Of a stretch of DNA of 64,000 bases, positions 37,876-49,048 are shown one piece after another. The DNA is from Candidatus Poseidoniaceae archaeon (lineage in GTDB: Archaea > Thermoplasmatota > Poseidoniia > Poseidoniales > Poseidoniaceae). Numbering within the stretch: the stretch's first letter is position 1; each line of letters begins with the position of its first letter. A program made the translations under genes and the position numbers. The notes below the pieces were generated by a model. That model was not told where the DNA came from. It saw nothing but the letters and a program-made list of their open reading frames with translations, and did no database searches. The DNA lies in NCBI GenBank assembly GCA_938030705.1, contig CALHIR010000002.1, positions 66,515 to 130,514 on the forward strand. The letters run 5' to 3'.

Positions 37876-38586
37876 ATGGCCCTAGAGAAAATGCGTCGTC
37901 GCTGGGAAGCGTGGCTCCAACCCTTGTTGACCGCCTTTTCCAAATTGTCCCCTTCAACGGTGACCTGGCTGGCGCTCCCCTTCGGTGTGGCAGGTGGGTT
38001 GTTGGCCATGTACGCTCCCGAGGATTCTACGGGCGGTGGATGGCTCCTGAGTGGAGCGCTCATGATCGCATTGGCGATGCTCTTTGACGGTCTTGACGGG
38101 TCGTTGGCCCGAGCCAAGGGTGAGGTCACCCGATGGGGCGACTACCTCGACCACACCATCGACCGGGTGCTGGACGGGGTATGGGTGGTGTGCATCAGTG
38201 CCTCGGTGTTCGTCGGTGATATGACCCTCGGGTTTGCGGCGGCCTTCCTGACCTTGATGGGCTCCTACATGGGCACGCAGGCACAGGCCGTTGCAGGCGC
38301 CAGAAACTATCGGGGCTTTTCCAGAGCAGACCGCACCGTCCTGACCCTTCTCTCCTTGGTGGTCATGGGAATCATGGTGCTGGCCGGTTGGAGCATTGAC
38401 GCGACCTACCCCGGATGGTTTGACCACATCCAAGTGAATCCGATGAGTTTGGTCGTTTTCATCTCTGCCATCGGCGGCTTGTGGACCTTTACGGTACGGT
38501 TTCTGCAGGCCAAAGCCGAAATTCAGGCCCTCGATGCGACGGACCCGCTGCCCCAACCCGGTTTGGAAAACGAGCATGAATCCTAA
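37876..38586 (+). CDS. CDP-alcohol phosphatidyltransferase family enzyme
   Basis: 236 residues with about six membrane helices. The full family motif is present: DGLDGSLAR, then eight residues, then GDYLDHTID (D71, D74, G75, A78, R79, G88, D92, D96), which binds metal and CDP. In archaea such enzymes attach inositol phosphate, serine, glycerol or similar to CDP-archaeol; the acceptor cannot be told here. The protein ends in a short polar tail. A strong hairpin with T-tract follows the stop. Confidence 0.9.
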   Translation: MALEKMRRRWEAWLQPLLTAFSKLSPSTVTWLALPFGVAGGLLAMYAPEDSTGGGWLLSGALMIALAMLFDGLDGSLARAKGEVTRWGDYLDHTIDRVLDGVWVVCISASVFVGDMTLGFAAAFLTLMGSYMGTQAQAVAGARNYRGFSRADRTVLTLLSLVVMGIMVLAGWSIDATYPGWFDHIQVNPMSLVVFISAIGGLWTFTVRFLQAKAEIQALDATDPLPQPGLENEHES

Positions 38587-38601
38587 CCGATTGGTTCACC
38601 T

Positions 38602-38636
38602 AAAACGGTCCTTGGATGGGCTGTTTTGTCCTTTTT
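38602..38636 (+). terminator. Hairpin with T-tract after the CDP-alcohol transferase gene
   Basis: Bases 38602-38611 (AAAACGGTCC) can pair with 38618-38627 (GGGCTGTTTT) over all ten positions, two of them G-T, with a six-base loop. CTTTTT follows at 38631-38636. It lies 16 bases after a stop codon and before the next gene's promoter region, so termination is the likely role. Confidence 0.5.
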
Positions 38637-38639
38637 GAA

Positions 38640-38673
38640 GCGACATAGTCATAACGGACGAAGGCGACATAGT
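38640..38673. repeat. Two direct copies of GCGACATAGT upstream of the polyaspartate protein gene
   Basis: GCGACATAGT occurs at 38640-38649 and again at 38664-38673, 24 bases apart, the second ending just before the start codon. Tandem sites at about two helical turns could bind a regulator, but coincidence is not excluded. Confidence 0.3.
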
Positions 38674-38675
38674 TG

Positions 38676-41942
<3,267 letters not shown>

Positions 41943-41983
41943 TTTTGTACCGTTCGTTTCTGCTCTGAGCGAGGTGAACACGC

Positions 41984-42520
41984 ATGAGGAAACAGGAGAA
42001 GGTTGGCTACGGGATGGTCGCCGTGGCCGTTTTACTGACCCTCGGTGGTTCGATTGGTTTTGTTATGGATGGCGAAGTGAACGATATTCCAACCCCCAAC
42101 GCTCCCGAGCGAACATTTTTCGGAGACGAACCCCTTCCTGAAAACGGCCTCAGCACCTTCATTTCGGCTCGCCTTACGTTGACGTGGGACCGCGATGACA
42201 TTTACGTGGTGATCGTCGATGAAGACGAGAAAAAAACCTGCGAGGCGCCCCCTCCAGGTCTTTTGAACCAAGGTTCGACCACGGCATGCACCCCTTACGA
42301 TGCCGACGTTCGAGCGGCTGGAACCGACGGTAGCGAGGGGTTGAACTGGGACGTTGAGCCTGGTGTGCACTTTGCCGGCATTGGCACCGTTGGCCAGACC
42401 TTGCCGGAGGGGACGGAAGTGAACATGTTCTACGAGGTCCATCTTCAGGCAGGCTTTGTGTCGTACTTCCTCTTCGCTTTGCTCGGCGTGGGCGGCTTGG
42501 CGTATTCACGGGTGGAATGA
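41984..42520 (+). CDS. Membrane-anchored protein with extracytoplasmic beta domain
   Basis: 178 residues with a hydrophobic segment at each end (YGMVAVAVLLTLGGSIGFVM and FVSYFLFALLGVGGLAY) and a soluble middle (LSTFISARLTLTWDRDDIYVVIVDEDEKKTC). The middle holds two cysteines (KTCEAP and TACTPYD) that could form a disulfide outside the cell. It lies 41 bases after the polyaspartate protein on the same strand and may be its partner. No family recognised. Confidence 0.68.
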   Translation: MRKQEKVGYGMVAVAVLLTLGGSIGFVMDGEVNDIPTPNAPERTFFGDEPLPENGLSTFISARLTLTWDRDDIYVVIVDEDEKKTCEAPPPGLLNQGSTTACTPYDADVRAAGTDGSEGLNWDVEPGVHFAGIGTVGQTLPEGTEVNMFYEVHLQAGFVSYFLFALLGVGGLAYSRVE

Positions 42521-42522
42521 GA

Positions 42523-43779
42523 TTATTCCACGCCGTCGTAATAGGTCGCTACGGCAGCGTCAATTTCGTCGAGCACCGCAGCCTCGTTGACGGTTAGGGT
42601 GTTGCCGTCCCTGCGCAGCGCTTTCCCGTTCACCCACAGGTCCATGCAATCGGCACCGTTGAAGATGAGGTTGGCCAAATGCCGATTGTCCGAGCGTCCT
42701 CGGGGGCGCATGCGGACATCGTCAAGGTTCCAAACGGCCCAATCGCGACTTCCCATGGTGGCCAAATCCATCGCCTCCACCGCAGGAAGCAGGGTTGAAT
42801 CCCAATGGTCGTGGCGTTGTACGAGCGACGCCAAGCGGGCTTCCGCTTGCATGTTCAGGCCGTTGCCCGATGAGGCGGCCCCGTCGGTGCCCAATCGGAC
42901 GTCCACGCCTGCTTCTTTGTAGGCGGGTAGGGAGAGGGTGCCTCCACAGGCCAGTTTCATGTTGGACGAGGGGCAGTGAACGGCGGTGGCCTCGTGGCGT
43001 TTGAGCAATCGAATCTCGTTCTTCTTTACCCACGAAGCGTGGGCGCAAATGGTTCCCGGTTGGAAGAAATCAATGCTGTCAAGGTATTCGATGGGATAGA
43101 GCCCCGTCTTGGCGTGGCAGTCGGCGATCTCTTTGCGGGTTTCGCTGACATGGATGTGCAGGCGGGCATTTCGCTTTTCAGCCAGTTCGGAAGCGCGGCG
43201 CAGGGTGTCCTCGCTGCACAAGTAAACCGAATGGGTGGCGATGGCGTACTGCACCAGGTCCTCTGCGCTGTTGTTGGCGAGTAAACCGTCGAGTTCCTCA
43301 AGGGCCGAGGCGGCATCCGGGTGGCTTGGAAGCGCCGCATCGCTGACCGGTCCACCGACCAGTCCACGAAGACCGGCATCGGTCAACACCTCGCCCGTCA
43401 CGCTGGGATAGAAGTACATGTCCGCCGCAAAGCTGCTTCCTGTGCGTATCATTTCGGCTGCTGCACACCGGCTCCCCATGCGAACATAGTCCGGCGTGAT
43501 GCGGGCTTCGGTGGGGAAGATGGCCTCTTCAAGCCAACGGTGAAGTGGAAAACCATCGCTGAAGTCACGGGCGTTCAACTGCATGGCCAAATGCGTATGC
43601 CAATTTTGGAAACTGCGGGTGATCAACCGCTTGGAACCGTCAAGGTCCTCCATGACATCTTCGTCCCCGTTGGACGGCGTCCATGAGCCGTCGGCATGGA
43701 GCAAGACGTCGCCCACGGCCTTTTGCCCGCCGCGGTCGTAGAGGACCGTGTTGCGGTAGCGGACGGGGGCATCGCTCAT
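42523..43779 (-). CDS. Amidohydrolase, 5-methylthioadenosine/S-adenosylhomocysteine deaminase-like
   Basis: 418 residues, the size of MtaD-like amidohydrolases. Metal ligands are in NWHTHLAMQ, HIHVSETRKEI and CAHASWVKK, and the catalytic aspartate in LGTDGAASSGNGLN. The GTDGAASSNN-type motif and overall length fit the MTA/SAH/adenosine deaminases or related nucleoside deaminases rather than dihydroorotases. The frame runs on through tRNA-Thr to 44031, but that extension reads the tRNA antisense; the ATG at 43779 (MSDAPVRY) gives a normal N-terminal beta segment. Exact substrate not determined. Confidence 0.85.
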   Translation of the reverse strand: MSDAPVRYRNTVLYDRGGQKAVGDVLLHADGSWTPSNGDEDVMEDLDGSKRLITRSFQNWHTHLAMQLNARDFSDGFPLHRWLEEAIFPTEARITPDYVRMGSRCAAAEMIRTGSSFAADMYFYPSVTGEVLTDAGLRGLVGGPVSDAALPSHPDAASALEELDGLLANNSAEDLVQYAIATHSVYLCSEDTLRRASELAEKRNARLHIHVSETRKEIADCHAKTGLYPIEYLDSIDFFQPGTICAHASWVKKNEIRLLKRHEATAVHCPSSNMKLACGGTLSLPAYKEAGVDVRLGTDGAASSGNGLNMQAEARLASLVQRHDHWDSTLLPAVEAMDLATMGSRDWAVWNLDDVRMRPRGRSDNRHLANLIFNGADCMDLWVNGKALRRDGNTLTVNEAAVLDEIDAAVATYYDGVE

Positions 43780-43863
43780 GGTGAGGCCTGCTCGCCATGA
43801 TTCATGAACGCTGAGGTTCGCACCGTGGGCCTTATGTTTGATTGAGACAGCGGCAAACTTGCC

Positions 43864-43936
43864 GCCACTGTGGCTTAGTTGGTAGAGCGTCTGATTCGTA
43901 ATCAGAAGGTCGGGAGTTCGAGTCTCCCCTGTGGCT
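43864..43936 (+). tRNA. tRNA-Thr (CGT anticodon)
   Basis: Cloverleaf with acceptor GCCACTG and CTGTGGC, D-arm GCTTAGTTGGTAGAGC, anticodon stem TCTGA/TCAGA with loop TTCGTAA, and T-arm GGGAG/CTCCC with loop TTCGAGT. The discriminator is T. CCA is not encoded (CCT follows), unlike the initiator tRNA. Position 6 of the acceptor faces a T-T mismatch. It lies 3 bases before the convergent pgk stop. Confidence 0.88.
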
Positions 43937-43939
43937 CCT

Positions 43940-45199
43940 TCACGCTTCACTCTCAGCCGTGCTGATGTCGATGCCAAAAGCCACGGCGCTCTGTTCAAGG
44001 CTGACCACGGCCGGAAGGGGCCGTCCCGCAATGTAATCCAAACAGGCTCCGCCGCCGGTGGAGACGTGGCCCATTTTGTCGGCTAAGCCTCGCTGAGCGA
44101 CGAGGGTGGCGGTGTGGCCACCGCCCATCACGGCGTAGCCATCAGACTCGGCGCAGGCGTTGAGCATCTCAATGGTGCCCAGAGCGAAATCGGGGTTTTC
44201 AAACACCCCGGATGGACCGTTGAGAATGATGGTGCCAGCGCTTCGAATGGCTGCAGAGAGGTGGAAAACAGAGGTGATGCCAATGTCCCAAAACGGGGCT
44301 TCAATGGGAAAATCACGCAAGGGAATGTCCACACGATTGCCTTCGATGTTGGCGGCCAAATCCACGGGGAGGTGGATCTTGTTGCCGTAGTCCTCGATGA
44401 GCGTTTTTGCCATGGCGAGGGTGCTGGTCCAGTTCGTGCCGAGTTCTTTCTTGAGGAAGGCACGGTTGGGCTCGCCGATGTCGTAACCGGCCAAATCGAG
44501 AAGGAGGTTGGCCACCCCCCCGGTGGGCCAAACGGCGTCGGCGGTTCCGTTGCGCAACATGTTGTCGGCGACTTGAATGGAATCGTCGACCTTCACTCCA
44601 CCCAGTACAGCGAGGCAGGGGCGTTCTGGCGTCTCGAGGGCATGGTCGAGTTTCCTGATCTCGTTGCCCATCAGTTCGCCCGCCACGCATGGCAGCAAGC
44701 CCGTGAAGCCGATGATGGAGGGGGTGGCGCGGTGAGCGCAGGCAAAGGCGTCGTTGACGAAGAGGTCCGCCACGCTGGCCAGACGTTGGACAAACCTCGT
44801 CTCGGCCATGGCGGCCACGTCCTCTACCGAAGTTTCTTCTTCGTCCATGCGGACGTTGTTAAGCATCAGGAGTTGGCCGACTTCAAGCTCTTCAATGGCT
44901 TTCATGGCCTTGGGACCGTGGATGTCGTCCACCCACTTCACTTGACGGCCGAGAAGTCGCCCAAGTTCACGGGCATGGCCCAGCGTGCTGGTGAAGTCGT
45001 CCTTGCCAGGGCGCGATTGGTGGGCGAGGATGATGACCTTGGCTCGGACCAACCGCTGAATGGTTGGCAGGATGGCTCGGATGCGGGTGTCGTCAAGAAA
45101 GGACTTGGTGGCCGGGTCCAAGGGGCTGTTGATGTCCACGCGGAGCAAGACGGTTTTCCCGTCCACGTTGACATCGTCCAAGGTCAGGACCTTTGCCAT
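43940..45199 (-). CDS. pgk: Phosphoglycerate kinase
   Basis: 419 residues. Interconverts 1,3-bisphosphoglycerate and 3-phosphoglycerate with ADP/ATP. The N-terminal substrate site reads VLLRVDINSPLDP with AHQSRPGKDDFTS and NNVRMDEEE. The C-terminal nucleotide half has GPSGVFENPDF, a glycine-rich GGGHTATLV and TGGGACLDYIAGRPLPAV. Archaeal PGKs have this slightly longer form. The gene converges with tRNA-Thr and is divergent from the DNA methyltransferase gene with a 152-base gap. Confidence 0.95.
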   Translation of the reverse strand: MAKVLTLDDVNVDGKTVLLRVDINSPLDPATKSFLDDTRIRAILPTIQRLVRAKVIILAHQSRPGKDDFTSTLGHARELGRLLGRQVKWVDDIHGPKAMKAIEELEVGQLLMLNNVRMDEEETSVEDVAAMAETRFVQRLASVADLFVNDAFACAHRATPSIIGFTGLLPCVAGELMGNEIRKLDHALETPERPCLAVLGGVKVDDSIQVADNMLRNGTADAVWPTGGVANLLLDLAGYDIGEPNRAFLKKELGTNWTSTLAMAKTLIEDYGNKIHLPVDLAANIEGNRVDIPLRDFPIEAPFWDIGITSVFHLSAAIRSAGTIILNGPSGVFENPDFALGTIEMLNACAESDGYAVMGGGHTATLVAQRGLADKMGHVSTGGGACLDYIAGRPLPAVVSLEQSAVAFGIDISTAESEA

Positions 45200-45351
45200 C
45201 GTTCCATTCCAAGCGCTTTCGGTTTTTCATCCCTCCCTTGAAACAACGGTTGTATCTCTGACCATGGTGGTGAACAAAAGGTCGCAAGACGCGCGTCCTC
45301 CTCTCGGTTGGGGCGCGAAAGGTGATAAGTCCTGCGAGTCCCTTGGCCTTC

Positions 45352-46314
45352 ATGGCTGATGAAGCGCCGGGAGACAGCGCTCCCTTGGAGGGGGCCCGTC
45401 GTCGCGCCTCCACTGCGACCTCTTCCTTTGGCGTCTCCCGTCGGGAAGGCCACGACGCCAGCGTCTACTACACCAGCCGTCTCAACGAAGGCCTCGTCAG
45501 TTCACGAGAGGTGGGGGCGGCTCAAGCCTTCCCTGAGGAACATGCCAACACGGTGTTGTGCGGGGATTCTCGAGCCCTTCCACTGCCCGAAAACTGCGTG
45601 CATTTGGTGGTGACCTCGCCGCCTTACAACGCCTCCAAAGATTACGATGAGAACCTCTCACTCAAGGAATACTTGACGATGTTACACGATGTCTTCGCCG
45701 AATGCTACCGGGTGCTCATGCCGGGGGGCCGAATGGTGGTCAACGTCGCCAACTTGGGTCGCAAACCGTACATCCCGCTGTCCTCGCACATCAACATCAT
45801 CATGGCTGAAATCGGCTTTTTGATGCGCGGCGAAATCATCTGGGATAAATCCGCCAGTGCAGGGTCGTCGTGCGCTTGGGGTTCGTTCCAATCCGCTTCC
45901 AACCCGTGCCTTCGGGACGTGCACGAATACCTCTTGGTGTTCTCCAAGGGCGATTACAAACTTCCTCGCAGCAAGAAAGAGCGCAGTGAGGGGCGACTTG
46001 ATACCATCCCCCGAGACGATTTCATCCAGCACACGAAGTCCATCTGGTCTTTTGCTACCGAGCGAGCCTCTCGCGTGAACCACCCCGCACCGTTCCCTGT
46101 TGAACTGCCCAAGCGTTGCATTGAGATGTACTCCTTCACCGGTGACGTGGTGCTCGACCCGTTCAACGGTTCAGGCACCACCTGCGTAGCGGCGAAGATG
46201 CACGGTCGCCGCTACATCGGCGTGGACATGTTGGAGGCGTACTGCGCCATCGCCGAGGATCGGCTGAGCCAAACCCCGGCCTTAGGTCTCGACGATATCG
46301 TTGTTCGGCCGTGA
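45352..46314 (+). CDS. Beta-class DNA methyltransferase, probably N4-cytosine
   Basis: 320 residues. The catalytic motif IV is TSPPYN (88-93), followed by a target-recognition region and then motif I as DPFNGSGTT (269-277). This order, motif IV before the SAM site, defines the beta class. SPPY is typical of N4-methylcytosine enzymes, whereas N6-adenine enzymes more often have DPPY or NPPY. VMPGGRMVVNVAN is the usual adjacent strand. No restriction enzyme or specificity subunit lies nearby, so it appears solitary. The start MADEAPG at 45352 is chosen; an in-frame GTG lies at 45322. Confidence 0.88.
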   Translation: MADEAPGDSAPLEGARRRASTATSSFGVSRREGHDASVYYTSRLNEGLVSSREVGAAQAFPEEHANTVLCGDSRALPLPENCVHLVVTSPPYNASKDYDENLSLKEYLTMLHDVFAECYRVLMPGGRMVVNVANLGRKPYIPLSSHINIIMAEIGFLMRGEIIWDKSASAGSSCAWGSFQSASNPCLRDVHEYLLVFSKGDYKLPRSKKERSEGRLDTIPRDDFIQHTKSIWSFATERASRVNHPAPFPVELPKRCIEMYSFTGDVVLDPFNGSGTTCVAAKMHGRRYIGVDMLEAYCAIAEDRLSQTPALGLDDIVVRP

Positions 46315-46573
46315 ACCCGTCGTAGCCTCCGATATTCATGCCCACCTGGACGGACAGGTCGGGGTCGTTGTCCAGCGGGGTCGCCCCTCCCTCAACGGTA
46401 GCGGTAACCTCGACGCTCCACTCACCATCATACGGCTTGATGAATTCGATGCAGGAGAGGTACGAGGCCTCGTCAGGTGCATCCTCCTCGTCGGGCAGGT
46501 ACACCTCGCCCTCGGAAGGCGAAGGCTTTTCCCAACTGAACATAGCGAGAAAAAAGACGATTAGAGATTTAAC
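46315..46573 (-). pseudogene. Possible relic of a small secreted protein gene
   Basis: The 337-base gap after the methyltransferase holds an open minus-strand frame whose N terminus reads KSLIVFFLAMFSWEKP, like a signal peptide. It continues through an acidic linker to EWSVEVTATVEGGATP and DLSVQVGMNIGGYDG, which resemble the last strands of beta-domain proteins such as the 35.4 kb lipoprotein. The codon where a start would be expected (46573-46571) is GTT. The frame then runs into the opposite strand of the methyltransferase, where the sequence stops looking protein-like. An ATG at 46543 could still start a short protein. A decayed or truncated gene is the best reading, but not proven. Confidence 0.35.
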
Positions 46574-46650
46574 CCTTCATCCGTCATTTCCATGCTCTCC
46601 CCTCTCATCGTTGCGATTGGGTTTTGAACGGGTGGCGTTCACCTTGCATC

Positions 46651-47931
46651 ATGACCTCGTGGTCCACCTCGGACATTGTCGGCCCGGAAGGGGAGGACTG
46701 GCGCGTTCCGGTCTCTGAATTGGCCGCTCGTCAAACTCGTTTGGCCGAGATGTTGGCCGAGGAAGGGCTCCCGGGGGCGTTGATTCAACACCCTGTCGAC
46801 CTCTACTACTACGCCGGTGGACGGCAGGACGGCTCGTTGTTCGTCCCCGCTCAAGGAGCGGGTGGCAGTGAGGAGGCCGGTGGTGACGGCCCTGTGGCTT
46901 TTGTCCGCCGCTCGCTCAAGCGGGCCGTTTGGGAAGCCGGTGGCGATGATGCACCGCACCGCATCGAGTCTTTTCCTCGCCTCTCGACCTTCGCCGAATA
47001 TCTCGGGAGCAAAGGCGTGAACGGCGCCCCAGCCCTTCAGTTTGGCGAAGCCCCTGGTGCCTTCACCGCTCGCTTTGCAGCGGCGCTTTCTTCGCTCGGC
47101 GAGTGCGGCGACGCTACGCCCATCATCCACCGGCAGCGCGAGGTGAAATCGGCTTGGGAAATCGAGCAGATGGACGTCGGGGCGTCGGTGCAAATACGAA
47201 TGTTCGAAGCGGTTCAGGCCGTTGGTGGCGAGGGCATGAGCGAACTCGACATGGTGGCCGCCGCCGAGGCCGTGAGTCGTAGCGAAGGCTTTGGCGGTAA
47301 CGTCCAGATGCGCCGCTATCCGCTTCAGTGCGACCGTGGCGTCATCGTCGCCGGCCGCGCTGGCGGCATCCCCTCGTTCTTTGACTCCGCCGTTGGCGGT
47401 ACGGGCCCCCACCCGCTCAGTGGCATGGGTTCAGGTTTTACTCGTGTCAAGAAAGGCGAACCGGTCCTTGTGGACTTGGTGCATGCCCACCGAGGGTACA
47501 TGGTGGATGCAACACGCATGTTTGTATCGGGAAGTCTTGATGAGACATGGCAGCAGCGACTTGACGACATGATCGCCGTCAAGGAAGAAGTCGTTGACGT
47601 GCTCGACCAAGGCCTCAATTGCGGTCAGGCTTGGGAAGCCGGCCTTGCGCTGGCTACCGAGTTGGGTTACGCCGACCATCTGATGGGCACCAAGCCCGAC
47701 CAAAGCCGCTTCTTGGGTCATTCGATTGGATTGCAACTCGATGAATCGCCCGTGGTGGCCGCCGGCTTTGACCGACCGCTCCCGGTCGGCGGGACGATGG
47801 CCATTGAGCCAAAAGCGGTGTACGCCGAAGGCAGCGTGGGCAGCGAAGACACATGGGTTCGCGACGAGGAAGGCATGCGGCCAATCACCGCCGATGGCGC
47901 CCTTCCTTGGGTGATGGAGTGGGATGCATGA
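46651..47931 (+). CDS. M24 family metallopeptidase, Xaa-Pro aminopeptidase/dipeptidase-like
   Basis: 426 residues. N-terminal creatinase-like domain (RLAEMLAEEGLPGALIQHP to YYAGGRQDGSLF) and C-terminal pita-bread catalytic domain. Metal ligands: the two aspartates in VLVDLVHAHRGYMVDATRMF, the histidine in LGHSIGLQLDE, and glutamates in MAIEPK and SEDTWVRDEE. All five are in place, so it is probably active, cleaving near proline in peptides. The ATG at 46651 is preferred to a TTG at 46624. It overlaps the zinc microprotein gene by 4 bases (ATGA). Confidence 0.87.
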   Translation: MTSWSTSDIVGPEGEDWRVPVSELAARQTRLAEMLAEEGLPGALIQHPVDLYYYAGGRQDGSLFVPAQGAGGSEEAGGDGPVAFVRRSLKRAVWEAGGDDAPHRIESFPRLSTFAEYLGSKGVNGAPALQFGEAPGAFTARFAAALSSLGECGDATPIIHRQREVKSAWEIEQMDVGASVQIRMFEAVQAVGGEGMSELDMVAAAEAVSRSEGFGGNVQMRRYPLQCDRGVIVAGRAGGIPSFFDSAVGGTGPHPLSGMGSGFTRVKKGEPVLVDLVHAHRGYMVDATRMFVSGSLDETWQQRLDDMIAVKEEVVDVLDQGLNCGQAWEAGLALATELGYADHLMGTKPDQSRFLGHSIGLQLDESPVVAAGFDRPLPVGGTMAIEPKAVYAEGSVGSEDTWVRDEEGMRPITADGALPWVMEWDA

Positions 47932-48191
47932 CACAAGAAAACGAGAACGAAGAATTCTGTGAGAAGACCGAAGATTGGGACGAAGACGACGTGGGGAAGC
48001 GCATTGAGAAGCGTGTTACGCCCAACGGGACCTACTTCAACGAACTCATTGTCAATGTGTTCTGTGCCATGTGCGGGGCCTCGTTCATTGGACCTTCTCG
48101 TGAAGCGGGCGGCTTCCTTGGCGGTCACGAATGTTTGCATTCTTGGGAATTCGGGCAAGTGATGGGCCGAAGCGACGGGTTGACCGAATGA
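47928..48191 (+). CDS. Small zinc-binding protein
   Basis: 87 residues. Very acidic N terminus (MTQENENEEFCEKTEDWDEDD) followed by VNVFCAMCGASFIGPSREAGG and GGHECLHSWEFG: a CxxC pair and a C/H cluster (H-E-C-L-H) suggest one zinc site. Its ATG overlaps the peptidase stop codon in an ATGA arrangement, so it is translated with it. It may act on or with the peptidase, or bind nucleic acid; neither is shown. Confidence 0.65.
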   Translation: MTQENENEEFCEKTEDWDEDDVGKRIEKRVTPNGTYFNELIVNVFCAMCGASFIGPSREAGGFLGGHECLHSWEFGQVMGRSDGLTE

Positions 48192-48243
48192 ACCAACAAA
48201 CGGCACCACATCATTGAAGGGTTGCACGACCACGACCAGATAC

Positions 48244-49044
48244 ATGGTCGCCAAACCATACTCCAGCAGCCACATCGCCGCGGTCTCTTCGCATTTCACC
48301 ACCATGCGCCTGTCGGGCGACGTGAAGGAGCGCCTCGTGAACCTCCTTTGCGAGGAACTTGACCGGTTGGTGCCTCGCATGGAAGATGAAACGCTCTCCC
48401 AAGATCCGGAGCGAAAGACGTTGGACGACCCGAGGCGCAGTCGCCTCAACTACAACCGAACCCGAGCGTTGATGATCGACCGTATCAAGAACGTCGAATC
48501 CGTCGGTTCTGCTGCTGTGCAAGCGGGCATCGACCATCTCGAAAGCCATCTCGCTCACCTCCTTCGGCACGCGGCTGAGGCCGCTGAACGAGACCGCGTG
48601 GCGACCATCAAACCGCGCCACCTCGACCGAGCGCTTCTCAACATGAAACCCGGCGAGGGCGAAGAAGAAGGTGAAGCGGTCGCAGAAGCAGGTGCCGCCG
48701 AGGAGTTCGTAGCGGGTCAGGCCGGCGGACTCATCACAACAACCGGCTTGCTCTCGATGGCCAAGAGCATCGCTCGGATGGGGGTGACCAAGGACGCCTT
48801 GGACGAGTTGCTCTACCTCTATGCCGAGGTGCTGGAGGATTTGGAAGAGGACATTCGCAATCATGCGCAGTTGGGGAGCAATCCCGTGCACTTCATCGAA
48901 TCCGTCAACACCATGCGGGGGATGATGACCTTGGGTTGGATTCGAGCAAGGCTTACCCGAGCCGCTGAACACGCCAAAGGCCGCGGTGCCAAAGCGATTG
49001 AACTCCAGGACATCATCGACAGCCAATCCTACACGTTGGAGTGA
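48244..49044 (+). CDS. Long protein with two histone-fold-like domains
   Basis: 266 residues from the ATG at 48244. Residues 86-134 (VGSAAVQAGIDHLESHLAHL then RHAAEAAERDRVATIKPRHL) align by eye with the L1-alpha2-L2-alpha3 part of archaeal histones: the AxxHLE helix, AAEAAERDRVATI for the AxxLAxHAGRKTI region, and RHLDRAL for AEDIELAV. Residues 163-260 repeat the theme: LLSMAKSIARMGVTKDALDE, then a 30-residue insert, then TRAAEHAKGRGAKAIELQDI. An acidic linker (EGEEEGEAVAEAG) joins them, and a third partial helix pair lies at 10-46. If correct it would form an internal pseudo-dimer. Usual archaeal histones are about 65-70 residues. The Trx-like gene starts 4 bases later. Confidence 0.6.
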   Translation: MVAKPYSSSHIAAVSSHFTTMRLSGDVKERLVNLLCEELDRLVPRMEDETLSQDPERKTLDDPRRSRLNYNRTRALMIDRIKNVESVGSAAVQAGIDHLESHLAHLLRHAAEAAERDRVATIKPRHLDRALLNMKPGEGEEEGEAVAEAGAAEEFVAGQAGGLITTTGLLSMAKSIARMGVTKDALDELLYLYAEVLEDLEEDIRNHAQLGSNPVHFIESVNTMRGMMTLGWIRARLTRAAEHAKGRGAKAIELQDIIDSQSYTLE

Positions 49045-49048
49045 TGGT

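Noticed and set aside
43780-44031. N-terminal extension of the amidohydrolase through tRNA-Thr
   Set aside because: The extension reads the tRNA antisense (LLITNQTLYQLSHSG is the classic tRNA shadow), and the enzyme core starts at 43779.
44114-45241. 375-residue plus-strand frame opposite pgk
   Set aside because: It mirrors the phosphoglycerate kinase coding strand and shows no family motif.
46163-46314. C-terminal part of the minus-strand frame under the methyltransferase
   Set aside because: It becomes Arg/Pro/Cys-rich and not protein-like inside the opposite strand of a well supported gene.
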